DNA from: Kitasatospora cheerisanensis KCTC 2395
GTDB lineage: Bacteria > Actinomycetota > Actinomycetes > Streptomycetales > Streptomycetaceae
Length of the DNA: 64,000 nucleotides
Direction of reading: 5' to 3'
NCBI RefSeq assembly: GCF_000696185.1
Contig: NZ_KK853997.1
Location: forward strand, 6,066,002-6,130,001
Below, piece by piece: positions 44,073-53,692 of this stretch (position 1 is its first letter; every line of letters begins with the position of its first letter). The notes beneath the pieces are model-generated. The model did not search any database. It saw nothing but the letters and a program-made list of their open reading frames with translations, and was not told the DNA's origin. The position numbers were made by a program, and so were the translations under genes.

Positions 44073-45373
44073 CCGGCGAGCCCCCGCTCGCGGGCGGCGG
44101 CCACCATCGGCGCCCAGTGCTCGATCAGCACGGCCCAGCGCTCGGCGTCCTCCCGGGCCTCGTCCAGGAGCTGCTGCCGCTGCCCGGCCACCACGTCCGC
44201 CAGCTCGGCGTACTTGCCGCCCAGCTTGCGGTAGAGGCGGTCCACCTCGTCCAGGCAGGTCTCGTTCACGTCCCGGTCCAGGTCGACGGTGCCGCGCACC
44301 AGGGCGAGGATCGGCTCGACCTTCAACTCGTGCCGCTCGTCCAGGAGTCCGGTGCCGAGGTCGATCATCTGGCCGTACACCGGGTACAGGTACAGCATCG
44401 AGAGCAGCATCTTCACGAAGCGCAGCTGGTACGAGACGAAGCCGGCGCCGATCCGGCGCTCGGGCGTGTAGTAGTTGACGATGTGCCGCTTGTGGATGAC
44501 GGCGGGCAGCTTGGCGTGCACCAGGGCGTGCAGCAGGGCGTAGTCGGCGCCGATGGTGCGCAGCGAGGGCACCAGCGGCAGTACCTCGTAACCCCGGTGG
44601 TCCAGGGCGACGTTGCACATGTAGACGTCCCAGATGTCCGGCACGCCGAGCACCGAGTCCGCGGGGTCGAAGGTCTCCGGCTCGGCGCCCTTGAAGGAGA
44701 CGTCCACCATGGCGTCCTGCTCCTCGCGGGTCCACACGCGCGGCGTCCACAGGCGCACCAGGTCCCGGTAGACCTCCGGGTCCAGCTCGTTGATCTCGCC
44801 GATGTCCACGTTGAGTTCGCCCATGAAGGAGGCGCTGACCAGCATCACCGGCTTGTCCGCGTCCGCCGGGTCGAGCTCCGAGCGGGACACCCCGGCCACC
44901 GCCTCCCCGGCCGGCTTGCCGACGGACAGCAGCTCGTGGTGGATCGGGAACATCTTCGCGCCGTCGACGACCCGGTAGTCGAAGTCGTCGTTGCGCAAGT
45001 GCGCCGAGGTGCAGCCGAGGGCCGCTGCGCCCAGGAAGATCCGGTTCACGCAGGAGCCGTAGGCGACGTCCTGAGGGAGCATCAGGTCGAGCAGCAGCTC
45101 GGGGTCGGCGCCGCCGGAGCGACGGGCCACGTCGAGGAAGAACGCGCGCTGCTCCTCGTTGCCGAGGTGGTGGACGAACACGCCCGGGGCCGGCTTCAGC
45201 GCGGCCACGGCGTCCGCGTTCTTCGCGAACTCGGCGCCCACGGTGGTGTCCAGGACGAGCAGGTGGACCTCGGCCCCGAAGGTCTCGACGGCGTAGGCCG
45301 CCTCCTCGGCGAGGTCCGCGATGGTGCCGGGGCAGGCCCGCATGGTGGGCAGGGCGAGGCAGACGCGTTGCAT
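44069..45373 (-). CDS. DUF6271-like protein
   Basis: A 434-residue protein opening MQRVCLALPTMRACPGTIAD, with ALGCTSAHLRNDDFDYR near residue 130 and DIWDVYMCNVALDHRGYEVL near 260. I recognise it as DUF6271, which looks like a GT-A glycosyltransferase-type fold (Asp-rich segment, strand-helix alternation), but no activity is established. GGAGAG precedes the ATG. A dre-like site 156 bases upstream suggests DasR control. Coupled to the GNAT gene. Confidence 0.65.
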   Translation of the reverse strand: MQRVCLALPTMRACPGTIADLAEEAAYAVETFGAEVHLLVLDTTVGAEFAKNADAVAALKPAPGVFVHHLGNEEQRAFFLDVARRSGGADPELLLDLMLPQDVAYGSCVNRIFLGAAALGCTSAHLRNDDFDYRVVDGAKMFPIHHELLSVGKPAGEAVAGVSRSELDPADADKPVMLVSASFMGELNVDIGEINELDPEVYRDLVRLWTPRVWTREEQDAMVDVSFKGAEPETFDPADSVLGVPDIWDVYMCNVALDHRGYEVLPLVPSLRTIGADYALLHALVHAKLPAVIHKRHIVNYYTPERRIGAGFVSYQLRFVKMLLSMLYLYPVYGQMIDLGTGLLDERHELKVEPILALVRGTVDLDRDVNETCLDEVDRLYRKLGGKYAELADVVAGQRQQLLDEAREDAERWAVLIEHWAPMVAAARERGLAG

Positions 45374-45528
45374 GGGTGTGGGACTCTCCGTCCGATCGTC
45401 AGATGCGGTGCGGCGCCGGCCGGCCGGTCGGGCGGGACCCGGAGCCCCGCGCCGCGCCGTCCGGGACGGGCTCGCGGGCGGGCGCGGAAGGCTGCGGCGG
45501 CACCGTGGATGACCTGGTTCCACCACAG

Positions 45529-45540
45529 TGGACTGGACCA
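45529..45540. promoter_or_regulatory. DasR-like (dre) site, imperfect
   Basis: TGGACTGGACCA matches 10 of 12 positions of TGGTCTAGACCA. It lies in the promoter region of the DUF6271 gene. The rest of 45374-46010 is non-coding as far as can be seen and separates this gene from the SARP regulator's 3' end. Confidence 0.45.
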
Positions 45541-46010
45541 ATACGGGGTGTCAACGCTCCGCCCGAGGGCCGCCCGGACCGCCCGCCGACACTGCCCGAT
45601 GGGGCACTCGGCGCTGCCCCGGACGGTCTCCGCGCGGGCTCGGGACGGTCCGCCGGGCAGCGTCGGCGCGGGCCCCGGGGTGGCCCGCCGGGCGGCGTTG
45701 GCGCGGAAGGTTCGCGTACGCTCCGGGGTCCGCCGGGTGAACGGAGAACGCTCGTGCGGAATCCGGCCGGGAATCGCCGGCGGCCGCCGCGGGCCGTGTT
45801 CCGCACCGGAAGTCCGGAGAACCCGAACCCGGCTCCGCCGATTGAACTCCGGAACCCCAATTCGCTTCCCCGCCACCCGCACCGAGATAGATCCGTGATG
45901 ATCGTTGCGCACCCTGCGGCGAATATCTCGGGAAGATCACGGACTTGCGGGGGAGTTGTTCCGGGGATCGGCGAAGGCCGTCGAATTCGAGAGCCCCGCC
46001 GAGGGAGCCG

Positions 46011-48995
46011 CTAGGCCAGGCAGGCCCGGCCGCGGTCGTGCTCCCCGAGGTCCAGCAGCGCCCGCCCGATGGCGTCCAGCGCGTTCGCCCGGCGGTGCTC
46101 CAGCCCGACCTTCCGGGCGATCGCCAACGCCTGCTCGGCCGCCTCCAGCGCCTGCGACGGCCGCCCCGCGGCCCGGCACGACTCGGCCAGGCCCACCAGC
46201 ACACCCGGCATCCGGTCCCAGGCGCCCAGCGCCCGCAGCGCCCCCAGGCACTCCCGGTAGTCCTCGCACGCCTCCTCCGGCCGGCCCATCCCGTGCAGCG
46301 CCGTCGCCCGGGCGTACAGCATGTGCACCTGGCCGACGAAGTCCCCGAGCTCCCGGAACACCGCCAGGCTGCGCCCGGCCCGCTCCCGGGCCGACTCCGC
46401 CCGGCCCACCGCCAGGTCGGCCAGCGCCGCCATCCCCTCGACGAAGGCGTGCGCGGACGGACTGCCCGACTCGGCGCTCAGCGCGATCGCCTCCTCGCAC
46501 CAGGCCGCCACCTCCTCGTCCGTGCAGTGCGGGAGACCGGTCAGCGCCAGCACGATCAGCGCCCCCGGCAGCAGCGCCGCCTGCCCCGTCCGCCGGGCCA
46601 GCGTCACCACCCGCACCGCCTCGGCCCGGGACTGCCGGGTGCGCTGGAACTCCCGCTGCGCCCACATCAGCGTGTACCGGGCCCGCGCCTCGCTCTCCGG
46701 CAGGCCGGCCGCCGCGGTGGCCTCCGCGACCCGTCCGGCCAGCTCGCACAGCTCCGGCACGGCCATGCCCAGGTCGATCAGCTGGATCAGCACCAGCGTC
46801 AGGTCCGCGACCACCGCCAGCGGGCCGTCCTGGTCCCGGGTGGCCTGCTCGGCGACCGCCAGCACGGCGGCGACCTCCTGCCGGGCCCAGCGCAGCCCCT
46901 CGGCCGGGCCGTCGAACTCCGGTGCGGAGGGCTCCGGTTCGACGGCCGCCGTCACCAGGTCCGGGAACGGGTAGCCGGGCCGGACCACCCGGTACAGGCC
47001 CGCCACCGTCGCCAGGTAGTGCCGCAGCAGCCGCTCCACGGCGGCCCGCCCGGCGGCCTCCCCGTCCACCTCCCGGAGCAGCTCGCGGGCGAACAGCCGC
47101 AGCAGGTCGTGGTACTGGTACCGGCCGGGGTACGGGCAGGACAGCAGCCCCAGGTCGGTCAGCGACTCGGCCAGCCGCTCGGCCTCCGGCTCCGGCAGCC
47201 CCAGCAGCACCGCGGCCGCCGCCGAGGACACCCCCGGGCCGTCCGCCGCCGACAGCAGCCGGAACGCGCGGGCGGTCTCCGGGTCGAGCTGGTCGTAGCT
47301 GAGCCGGAAGGACGCGGCGACCGCCAGCTCCCCGGCCTCCAACTCGGCCAGCCGGCGCCGCTCGGACGCCAGCCGGTCCGCCATGTGCGACAGCTGCCAG
47401 GCCGGGCGGGCCGCCAGCCGGGACGCCGCCGTCCGCACCGCCAGCGGCAGGAACCCGCAGGCCGCCGCCACCCGCCGGGCCGCCGCCGGCTCGGCCGTCA
47501 CCCGCGGCTCCCCGGCGATCGCCGTGAGCAGCCGCACCGACTCCTCCGGGGTCAGCGGCTCCAGGCCGACCTGACGGGTCATCGGCACTCCCGACAGCCA
47601 GGCCCGGCTGGTCACCAGCACCGCGCACGAGCGGCTGCCCGGCAGCAGCGGACCGACCTGCTGGGTGTCGCGGGCGTCGTCCAGCACGATCAGCACCCGC
47701 AGGCCCGCCACCCGGGACCGGAACAGGGCGGCCCGCTCCGCCGTCCCCTGCGGGATCGCCGCGTCGGCCATCCCCAGCGCGCCCAGTAAACCGGCCAGCA
47801 CCTCGCCCGGGTCCGCGGGGAACGCCCCCGCCCCTTGCAGGTTCACGTACAGCTGGCCGTCCGGGTACTGCCCGCCGACCGCGTGCGCGACGTGCACCGC
47901 CAGCGTCGACTTGCCGACCCCGCCCAGGCCGGAGATCCCCACCACCGGCATCGCCGGGCCGCCGGGCGCGAGGTCCGCGCAGAGCGCCGCGCAGAGTTCG
48001 TCCCGGCCGGTCCAGTCGGAGACGTCGGCGGGCAGCTGGGCCGGCACGGCGGGCGCCGGCACCGTCGTCGGCGCGGGTCCGGCCGGGGCGCCGCCGGGCC
48101 CGAAGGAAGGTCCGCCGCCCGGTCCGAACGAGGGCCGGCCGGGTTCGAACGCGGGTGCCGGGACCGCGGCCGGCGCCGCCAGTTTCGGGTCGCCCGACAG
48201 GACGCCCAGGTGCAGTTCGCGCAGCCGTGGCCCCGGATCGACGCCCAGTTGCTCCAGCAGCGTGCGGCGGGCGTCCGCGTACACGCCGAGCGCCTCGGCC
48301 TGCCGCCCGCTGCGGTACAGCGCCAGCATCAGCAGCTCCCGCATCGGCTCCAGCAGCGGGTACTGGTTGACCCACACGGTCAGCTCGCCGATCACGTCCG
48401 CGTGCCGGCCGGCCTCCAACTCGGTCTCCAGCCAGGCCTGGACGGCGTTCAGCCGGCGTTCGGCCAGCCGGGCGCGGTGCGCCTGGGCGAACGGTCCGGG
48501 CAGCCCGGCCAGCGGCTCGCCGTGCCACAGCCCGCACGCCTCGCGCAGCAGGCCGAGCGCCCCCGCCGGGTCGCCCAGCGCGCGGGCCCGGCCCGCCGCC
48601 GCGACCCGGTCCTCGAACACCTCGGCGTCCGTGCAGTCGGCCGGGAGCCGCAGCACGTAGCCGCTGCCCGAGGACACCAGCACCGTCGGATGCACCCGGT
48701 CCGGCTCCAACACCCGCCGCAGCCGCGACACATAGGTGCGCACGACGGCGGCGGCGCGGGCCGGCGGCTGCTCCCACAGCGCGTCGAGCAACTCGTCGAC
48801 GGACACGATCCGGCGGGCCCGCAGCGCCAACGCGGTGAGCAGCGCCCGCTGTTGCGGCGGGCCGAGCTCCAACTCGCGCTCCCCGCGCCAGGCCTGCACC
48901 GGACCGAGCAGGGACAGCCGCAGCCGCTCCCCGCCGTCCGGCGCCGGGGCCGGCTCCGGGGCCGAGGTGCCGTGGGGCTCTCCGATTTCCGTCAT
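46011..48995 (-). CDS. Large SARP-family transcriptional regulator, AfsR type
   Basis: A 994-residue regulator. Residues 20-110 form an OmpR-like winged helix (LRLSLLGPVQAWRGERELEL, VVRTYVSRLRRVLEP), 115-260 a bacterial transcriptional activation domain (YPLLEPMRELLMLALYRSGR), then an NB-ARC ATPase with P-loop GLGGVGKST near 353 and VLDDARD, and a C-terminal TPR array (750-990). Members bind direct repeats and activate antibiotic genes, often after phosphorylation. It is the likely pathway activator of the cluster and is transcribed towards it. Confidence 0.9.
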   Translation of the reverse strand: MTEIGEPHGTSAPEPAPAPDGGERLRLSLLGPVQAWRGERELELGPPQQRALLTALALRARRIVSVDELLDALWEQPPARAAAVVRTYVSRLRRVLEPDRVHPTVLVSSGSGYVLRLPADCTDAEVFEDRVAAAGRARALGDPAGALGLLREACGLWHGEPLAGLPGPFAQAHRARLAERRLNAVQAWLETELEAGRHADVIGELTVWVNQYPLLEPMRELLMLALYRSGRQAEALGVYADARRTLLEQLGVDPGPRLRELHLGVLSGDPKLAAPAAVPAPAFEPGRPSFGPGGGPSFGPGGAPAGPAPTTVPAPAVPAQLPADVSDWTGRDELCAALCADLAPGGPAMPVVGISGLGGVGKSTLAVHVAHAVGGQYPDGQLYVNLQGAGAFPADPGEVLAGLLGALGMADAAIPQGTAERAALFRSRVAGLRVLIVLDDARDTQQVGPLLPGSRSCAVLVTSRAWLSGVPMTRQVGLEPLTPEESVRLLTAIAGEPRVTAEPAAARRVAAACGFLPLAVRTAASRLAARPAWQLSHMADRLASERRRLAELEAGELAVAASFRLSYDQLDPETARAFRLLSAADGPGVSSAAAAVLLGLPEPEAERLAESLTDLGLLSCPYPGRYQYHDLLRLFARELLREVDGEAAGRAAVERLLRHYLATVAGLYRVVRPGYPFPDLVTAAVEPEPSAPEFDGPAEGLRWARQEVAAVLAVAEQATRDQDGPLAVVADLTLVLIQLIDLGMAVPELCELAGRVAEATAAAGLPESEARARYTLMWAQREFQRTRQSRAEAVRVVTLARRTGQAALLPGALIVLALTGLPHCTDEEVAAWCEEAIALSAESGSPSAHAFVEGMAALADLAVGRAESARERAGRSLAVFRELGDFVGQVHMLYARATALHGMGRPEEACEDYRECLGALRALGAWDRMPGVLVGLAESCRAAGRPSQALEAAEQALAIARKVGLEHRRANALDAIGRALLDLGEHDRGRACLA

Positions 48996-49389
48996 TGTCA
49001 GAAGGTAGCGGTTCGGTGCGGCGGACCACGGGGCCGGGGCGGGTCCAATTCCCCTGCCGCGGACCGGTCCTGCCGGTCGCCCGCCCCCGCGCATTCGAAT
49101 CCGCCGGGCCGTCCTCCCGGCGGGCCGGGAAATTCTCGAACTTTCTCGCGCGGAACGGGAACCGTCGGCGCAGATGCGCATCCGTCAATCTTTTATTGAC
49201 CGGCGGCGGATAGCTTGGCCGAGTCCGCGGAACCGCCGGCGGACACGGGCAACTCCCGCGGTGCGGTCCGGGCCGCGGGAGGGACGGCGTCGCGTGCGGA
49301 CGGCGCCGGCCGACCGGTTCTGACGGTGCGCCGCCGCCTGTGGGGGGCGGTGGGCGCACCGCCGAGCGCAACGAAAGGAATCCAGCGCC
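48996..49389. other. Divergent promoter region of the two regulators
   Basis: No gene seen. The AT-rich patch TCAATCTTTTATTGACC near 49185-49201 contains the inverted elements TCAAT/ATTGA and could hold the promoter or operator of the LuxR gene. Confidence 0.4.
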
Positions 49390-50076
49390 GTGCTCCAGTA
49401 CGCCGACGACGTCCGTACGACGACCCGATCGATCCCGCAGCAGGCCACCCGGACGATCCCGGTGGCCGTCCACTCCCTGGACCCGCTCTCCAGGGCCGGA
49501 GTGGTGAGCTTCCTCCGGCAGTGCCCGGAGGTGTCGCTGGTGGACGAGAACCACCAGGGCGGGACCGGGGTGGCCCTGCTGGTCGCCGACGCCTTCGACG
49601 AGACGGCCCTGGCCGGCCTGTCCCGGCTCGTCCGGACCGAACGCACCCGCGTCGTCCTGGTCCTCGACCGGATCCAGGAACCGGAACTGCTCAACGTCGT
49701 CTCGCTCGGGGTGACCACCATCCTGTGGCGCCGCGAGGTCACCCGGGACCGCCTGCGCCAGGCCGTCCTCACCGCCGACCGCGGCCACGGCGACCTCCCG
49801 CCCGACCTCCTCGGCAAACTGATCGGCTGCATGGGCCGCCAACGCGCCGGCGACGGCCCGGCCCCCGACGGCGGCCCCGCCGACTTCGGCCTGCTCCCCC
49901 GCGAGGCCGACGTCCTGCGCCTGGTCGCCGACGGCATGGACACCGGCGAGATCGCGGTCAAGCTCCTCTACTCCGAGCGCACCATCAAGAACATCATTCA
50001 CACCGTCACCACCCGCTTCCAGCTCCGCAACCGCGCCCACGCCGTGGCCTACGCCCTCCGCGAGGGCTACATCTAG
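49390..50076 (+). CDS. LuxR-family response-regulator-like protein
   Basis: A 228-residue protein. The C-terminal LuxR/NarL helix-turn-helix (about 165-225) reads LLPREADVLRLVADGMDTGE and SERTIKNIIHTV. The N-terminal half is receiver-like (TRVVLVLDRIQEPELLNVV, GVTTILWRREV) but lacks a clear phospho-acceptor Asp pocket, so it may respond to a ligand or act constitutively. It is divergent from the SARP gene. The GTG start has a GAAAGGA site upstream. Confidence 0.83.
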   Translation: MLQYADDVRTTTRSIPQQATRTIPVAVHSLDPLSRAGVVSFLRQCPEVSLVDENHQGGTGVALLVADAFDETALAGLSRLVRTERTRVVLVLDRIQEPELLNVVSLGVTTILWRREVTRDRLRQAVLTADRGHGDLPPDLLGKLIGCMGRQRAGDGPAPDGGPADFGLLPREADVLRLVADGMDTGEIAVKLLYSERTIKNIIHTVTTRFQLRNRAHAVAYALREGYI

Positions 50077-50264
50077 CCCTCCGGTGCCGGTGGGTTCGCC
50101 GATCGGGCCCGTTGAGGCCAACTACGGTCGATGCAACGTGAGTTGACGGGGCATTTGACGTAGCGGTCTTCGTCGGGGAGTTCGGCCCGGCGGGGAGTGG
50201 GCGGGGTGTCGGCGGGACAGGGATCGGGGCGGACCTGTCGTTCCGGTGATCCCTGGAGGAGCAC

Positions 50265-51779
50265 GTGCGCAAGAGGTTGATCGTTTCGGCGGCCTTCGGG
50301 CTGAGCCTGCTGCTGGCCGTTCCCGCCTCGGCCTCCGGGTTCCATCCGGGCGCGGACGGGCTGGGGGATCCGTACTACGCCACGCTCGGCAACGGCGGGT
50401 ACCGCGTCTCGCACTACGACATCCGGCTGAAGTACCAGCCCGCCACGGACGAGTTGGAGGGGACGACGACCATCCTGGCCACGGCCACCGAGGACCTGTC
50501 GCGGTTCAACCTCGACTTCGCGCTGCAGGTCACCGAGGTCCGGGTCAACGGGCGGGTCGCGGCCTTCGCCACCAGCGGGGACCAGGAGTTGGAGATCACC
50601 CCGGCCCGGCCGCTGCCCAGGGGGACCGAGGCGACCGTGGTGGTCCGCTACAAGGACGTGCCGTCGACCGTGCAGCGGTACGGCGGCTACACCGCTTGGC
50701 GCCGCACCCCGGACGGGGCGGTGGTGGCCGGGGAGCCCGTCTCGGCCGGCTGGTGGTTCCCGAGCAACGACCACCCGAGCGACAAGGCGACCTTCGACGT
50801 CTCGGTGCTGGTGCCGGACGGCACCCAGGTGATCAGCAACGGCGTGCTGACCGGCACCGGTTCGCGGGCGGGCTGGACCCGGTACAACTGGCGCGAGAAC
50901 AAGCCGCAGGCCAGCTACCTGGCGACCCTGGCGATCGGGAAGTTCGACATCACCCAGGGCACCACGGCCGGCGGGGTGCCGGTGTACAACGCCTACAGCA
51001 AGGACCTCGGCGAGAACGCGGGAGCGGCCCGGGCCAGCGTGGAGCGCACCGGCGAGCTGGTGGACTGGCTGAGCGGCTACTTCGGCGCGTACCCGTTCAG
51101 CTCGGTCGGCGGCTTCGTGCCGAACGTCCGGACCAGCGGCGGCCTGGAGACCCAGACCCGGGTCTTCTACGGCCCCGGACTGTTCGCCCGGGGCTCCAAC
51201 ACCTCGGTCGTCGTGCACGAGCTGGCCCACCAGTGGTACGGCGACAGCGTCTCGCTGTCCCGCTGGAGTGACATCTGGCTGAACGAGGGCTTCGCCCAGT
51301 ACGCGCAGTTCCTCTGGTCCGAGCACGAGAACGAGGGCACCGCGCAGGAGTTGGCCGACTACATCTACGCCTCCTACCCCGCCGACGACCCGTTCTGGAC
51401 CGTCAGGCCCGGCGACCCGGGCGAGGAGAACCAGCTCGCCGACGCCGTCTACCAGCGCGGCGCCCTCGCCATCCAGGCGCTGCGCAACACCGTCGGCGAC
51501 GAGACCTTCTTCCGGATCCTGAAGGGCTGGCCCACCGAGCGCCGCTACGGCAACGCCACCGTCCAGGACTTCCGGGCCTACGCGGAGCGGATCTCCGGCC
51601 GGAGCCTCGGCGAGCTGTTCACCACCTGGCTGTTCACCCCCGCCAAGCCCGCCACCGGCCCGGTGCCCACCGGCGCCGCGACGGCCGCCACGAGCCGGAC
51701 CGACGGGCCGCTGCCGGCCGAACCGAAGTCGTGGAAGGAGATCCAGGCGGCCAACTCCGTCCACAAGAACGGGAAGTGA
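50265..51779 (+). CDS. Secreted M1-family zinc aminopeptidase
   Basis: A 504-residue precursor with signal peptide (KRLIVSAAFGLSLLLAVPASA). The catalytic motif is HELAHQWYG near residue 318, with the third ligand Glu in NEGFAQY about 20 residues later. Members trim N-terminal residues from peptides outside the cell. Actinobacterial class III lanthipeptides use M1-type aminopeptidases for leader trimming, and a lanthipeptide-like locus begins 1.4 kb downstream, but the two are separated by an opposite-strand gene, so a link is only a possibility. Confidence 0.88.
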   Translation: MRKRLIVSAAFGLSLLLAVPASASGFHPGADGLGDPYYATLGNGGYRVSHYDIRLKYQPATDELEGTTTILATATEDLSRFNLDFALQVTEVRVNGRVAAFATSGDQELEITPARPLPRGTEATVVVRYKDVPSTVQRYGGYTAWRRTPDGAVVAGEPVSAGWWFPSNDHPSDKATFDVSVLVPDGTQVISNGVLTGTGSRAGWTRYNWRENKPQASYLATLAIGKFDITQGTTAGGVPVYNAYSKDLGENAGAARASVERTGELVDWLSGYFGAYPFSSVGGFVPNVRTSGGLETQTRVFYGPGLFARGSNTSVVVHELAHQWYGDSVSLSRWSDIWLNEGFAQYAQFLWSEHENEGTAQELADYIYASYPADDPFWTVRPGDPGEENQLADAVYQRGALAIQALRNTVGDETFFRILKGWPTERRYGNATVQDFRAYAERISGRSLGELFTTWLFTPAKPATGPVPTGAATAATSRTDGPLPAEPKSWKEIQAANSVHKNGK

Positions 51780-51927
51780 GAGATTCCGGTACGGGGCGGG
51801 CCGGTACGACAACCCGGACGCCGTGGCGCGGCACCGGCCCGTCGCGGGAACGGCCCCCGATGACGGGCGCGGCCGGACGGGTCCTCACCTCGGTGGACCC
51901 GCCCGCCCGCCCGGGCCGTCAGCCGCG

Positions 51928-52839
51928 TCAGTGTCCGGACGAGAGCGGCTCGCCCTGCTCGAAGCGCAGGATCTGCTCGCGCAGCACCCGCTTCGCCCGC
52001 GGCAGGAACGCACTGCTCGGGCCGCCCACGTGCGGAGTGATCAGCACGCCCGGGGCGTGCCAGAGCGGGTGATCGGCGGGCAGCGGCTCCGGATCCGTCA
52101 CGTCGAGCGCCGCCCGCAGGCGACCTGCCGACAGCTCCGCCAGCAGCGCGGCGGTGTCCACGACCGGCCCGCGCGCGACGTTGACGAGCAGCGCGCCGTC
52201 CTTCATCCGGGCCAGGAACCCGGCGTCCACCAGCTGGCGGCTCTCCGGCGTCAGCGGCGTGAGCAGCACGACGACGTCCGCCGCCGGCAGCAGCTCCGCC
52301 AACTCCCCGACCCCGTGCACCCGTTCCTCGGGCCGCGCCCGCCGCGCGACCTTCACCACCTCGCACTCGAACGCCTCCAGGCGCGCGGCCAGCGCCCGTC
52401 CGATGGAGCCGTACCCGACGATCAGCACCCGCCGGTCCGCGAGCGAGTCGTGGAACTCCTGACTCCACCGACCCTCGTCCTGCAACCGCACGAAACGCGG
52501 CACCCCGCGCAGCGACGCGAGAATCAGCGTCACCGCCAACTCCGCGGTGCTGGCATCGTGCAGGCCGCGCGCATTGCACGCCACGACCCCCTCCGGCACG
52601 TACGGCAGCACGTCGTCCATCCCCGCCGTCAGCGTCTGCACCACCTTCAACGACGGCAGGCGCCGGATCACCGGCACCGCGGCCGCATGCCGCAAGTACG
52701 GCAGGCAGAAGAACTCCACCCCCCGGAGCTCCTCGTCCCCCGGCGCCGCCCCCTCCCCGTCCCACACCAGGGCGTCGAGTCCGGCAGGCAGCCCGCCGAT
52801 CACACCGGGGGCATACGGAAGCAGATAGCGCGCACTCAT
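51928..52839 (-). CDS. D-2-hydroxyacid dehydrogenase
   Basis: A 303-residue NAD(P)-dependent enzyme: Rossmann motif VGYGSIGRALAARL near residue 143, catalytic Arg in LVNVARGPVVD, DVTDPEPLPADHPLW and catalytic His in ITPHVGG near 271. It interconverts 2-oxoacids and D-2-hydroxyacids. Single gene, reading against the RiPP locus; it appears to be housekeeping. Confidence 0.9.
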   Translation of the reverse strand: MSARYLLPYAPGVIGGLPAGLDALVWDGEGAAPGDEELRGVEFFCLPYLRHAAAVPVIRRLPSLKVVQTLTAGMDDVLPYVPEGVVACNARGLHDASTAELAVTLILASLRGVPRFVRLQDEGRWSQEFHDSLADRRVLIVGYGSIGRALAARLEAFECEVVKVARRARPEERVHGVGELAELLPAADVVVLLTPLTPESRQLVDAGFLARMKDGALLVNVARGPVVDTAALLAELSAGRLRAALDVTDPEPLPADHPLWHAPGVLITPHVGGPSSAFLPRAKRVLREQILRFEQGEPLSSGH

Positions 52840-53181
52840 ACCCCGACCCTAACCACCCACCCGCCCAGGCCGCCGACCAGGCCGGACGCCGATCCCCGGC
52901 AGGGTGCTCGACAACCCCGCCGGCCGGGCGTGGGGGCTGGTCGGTGCTCGGGGTGACGGATCCGGTGTCGCTGCCTGCTGGCGGTCGGCTCCGGGGGTGG
53001 GGCGGGAGGGGTGAAGTCGCTGTGCTGGTGCGGACGTTATGTTGACGAACAGGTCCGGCTGGGCAACACTGACAGGCGGTCGTGTCATGTGCGCGCCCAC
53101 GGCAGTCTCTGTCCACCGCACGGCGCCCGGTCACCGGAGGTTGTGGTGGCCCGCCCGGCATTCCGGTCAGGAGGACCCTTC
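52840..53181. other. Promoter region of the RiPP locus
   Basis: No gene seen. It separates the dehydrogenase gene from the first precursor peptide, and presumably holds divergent promoters. GGAGG lies at 53170-53174 just before the precursor start. Confidence 0.4.
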
Positions 53182-53334
53182 ATGGAAGCTCCTACCCTGC
53201 AAGCGGAACAGCGCGACACGCTCGTCGTCGACGAGGCGTTCGACCTGGTGGTCGGTGAGCTGGAGCAGTCCGCTCCGGCGCACACGCCGAGTGCCACGAC
53301 CTGCGGCTGGCACCTCTACTGCGTGCTGCAGTAG
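53182..53334 (+). CDS. RiPP precursor peptide 1 (TTC...YCV core)
   Basis: A 50-residue peptide with a strong GGAGG ribosome site. The acidic leader contains VVDEAFDLVVGELEQ; the C-terminal core is ATTCGWHLYCVLQ, with two Thr and two Cys. A paralogue lies 110 bases downstream. There is no double-glycine cleavage site, unlike most LanM substrates; the FDL motif is closer to class I/III leaders. It was found by its similarity to its neighbour and its place before a LanM-like gene. Modification chemistry is inference. Confidence 0.8.
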   Translation: MEAPTLQAEQRDTLVVDEAFDLVVGELEQSAPAHTPSATTCGWHLYCVLQ

Positions 53335-53443
53335 GCGTCCCGGACCGTTCACGCTCGACAGCAGCTCCGCCCGTTCAAGGCCGGGTGCAGCACCCGAGGG
53401 CGCCCGGCCGTCGCTGTGCCACTTCTACCGTCAGGGGAAAACG

Positions 53444-53602
53444 ATGGAGACGTTGACCGTGCAGGCCCCGCAGACCCTCGTCGCGGACGAGGCGTTCGAC
53501 CTGGTGATCGGCGACCTGGAGCAGGACGTCCCGGGCCACCGCCAGGACGCCCTCCCGCAGGCGACCACCTGTGTGCGCGTCTACTGCGTACCGAACCTGT
53601 AG
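53444..53602 (+). CDS. RiPP precursor peptide 2 (TTC...YCV core)
   Basis: A 52-residue peptide with an AGGGGA ribosome site. The leader DEAFDLVIGDLEQ matches peptide 1 almost exactly; the core is ATTCVRVYCVPNL. Conserved between the two peptides: the leader block, ATTC, and YCV with the second Cys five or six residues after the first. Conserved leader with diverged core is the hallmark of a RiPP family. The spacer between (GHRQDALPQ against PAHTPS) varies. Confidence 0.8.
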   Translation: METLTVQAPQTLVADEAFDLVIGDLEQDVPGHRQDALPQATTCVRVYCVPNL

Positions 53603-53692
53603 TCCCGGCGCCCGACCCGAACCGCGACGCCGCGCGGCGCCGGCCCGGCCGGTCGCGCGGCGTCGTGCCGCGACCAGCCGACCAGGAGCCGC

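Noticed and set aside
50265..51779. The M1 peptidase as a certain member of the RiPP locus
   Set aside because: It is separated by an opposite-strand dehydrogenase gene and is common in Streptomyces; a link is only possible.
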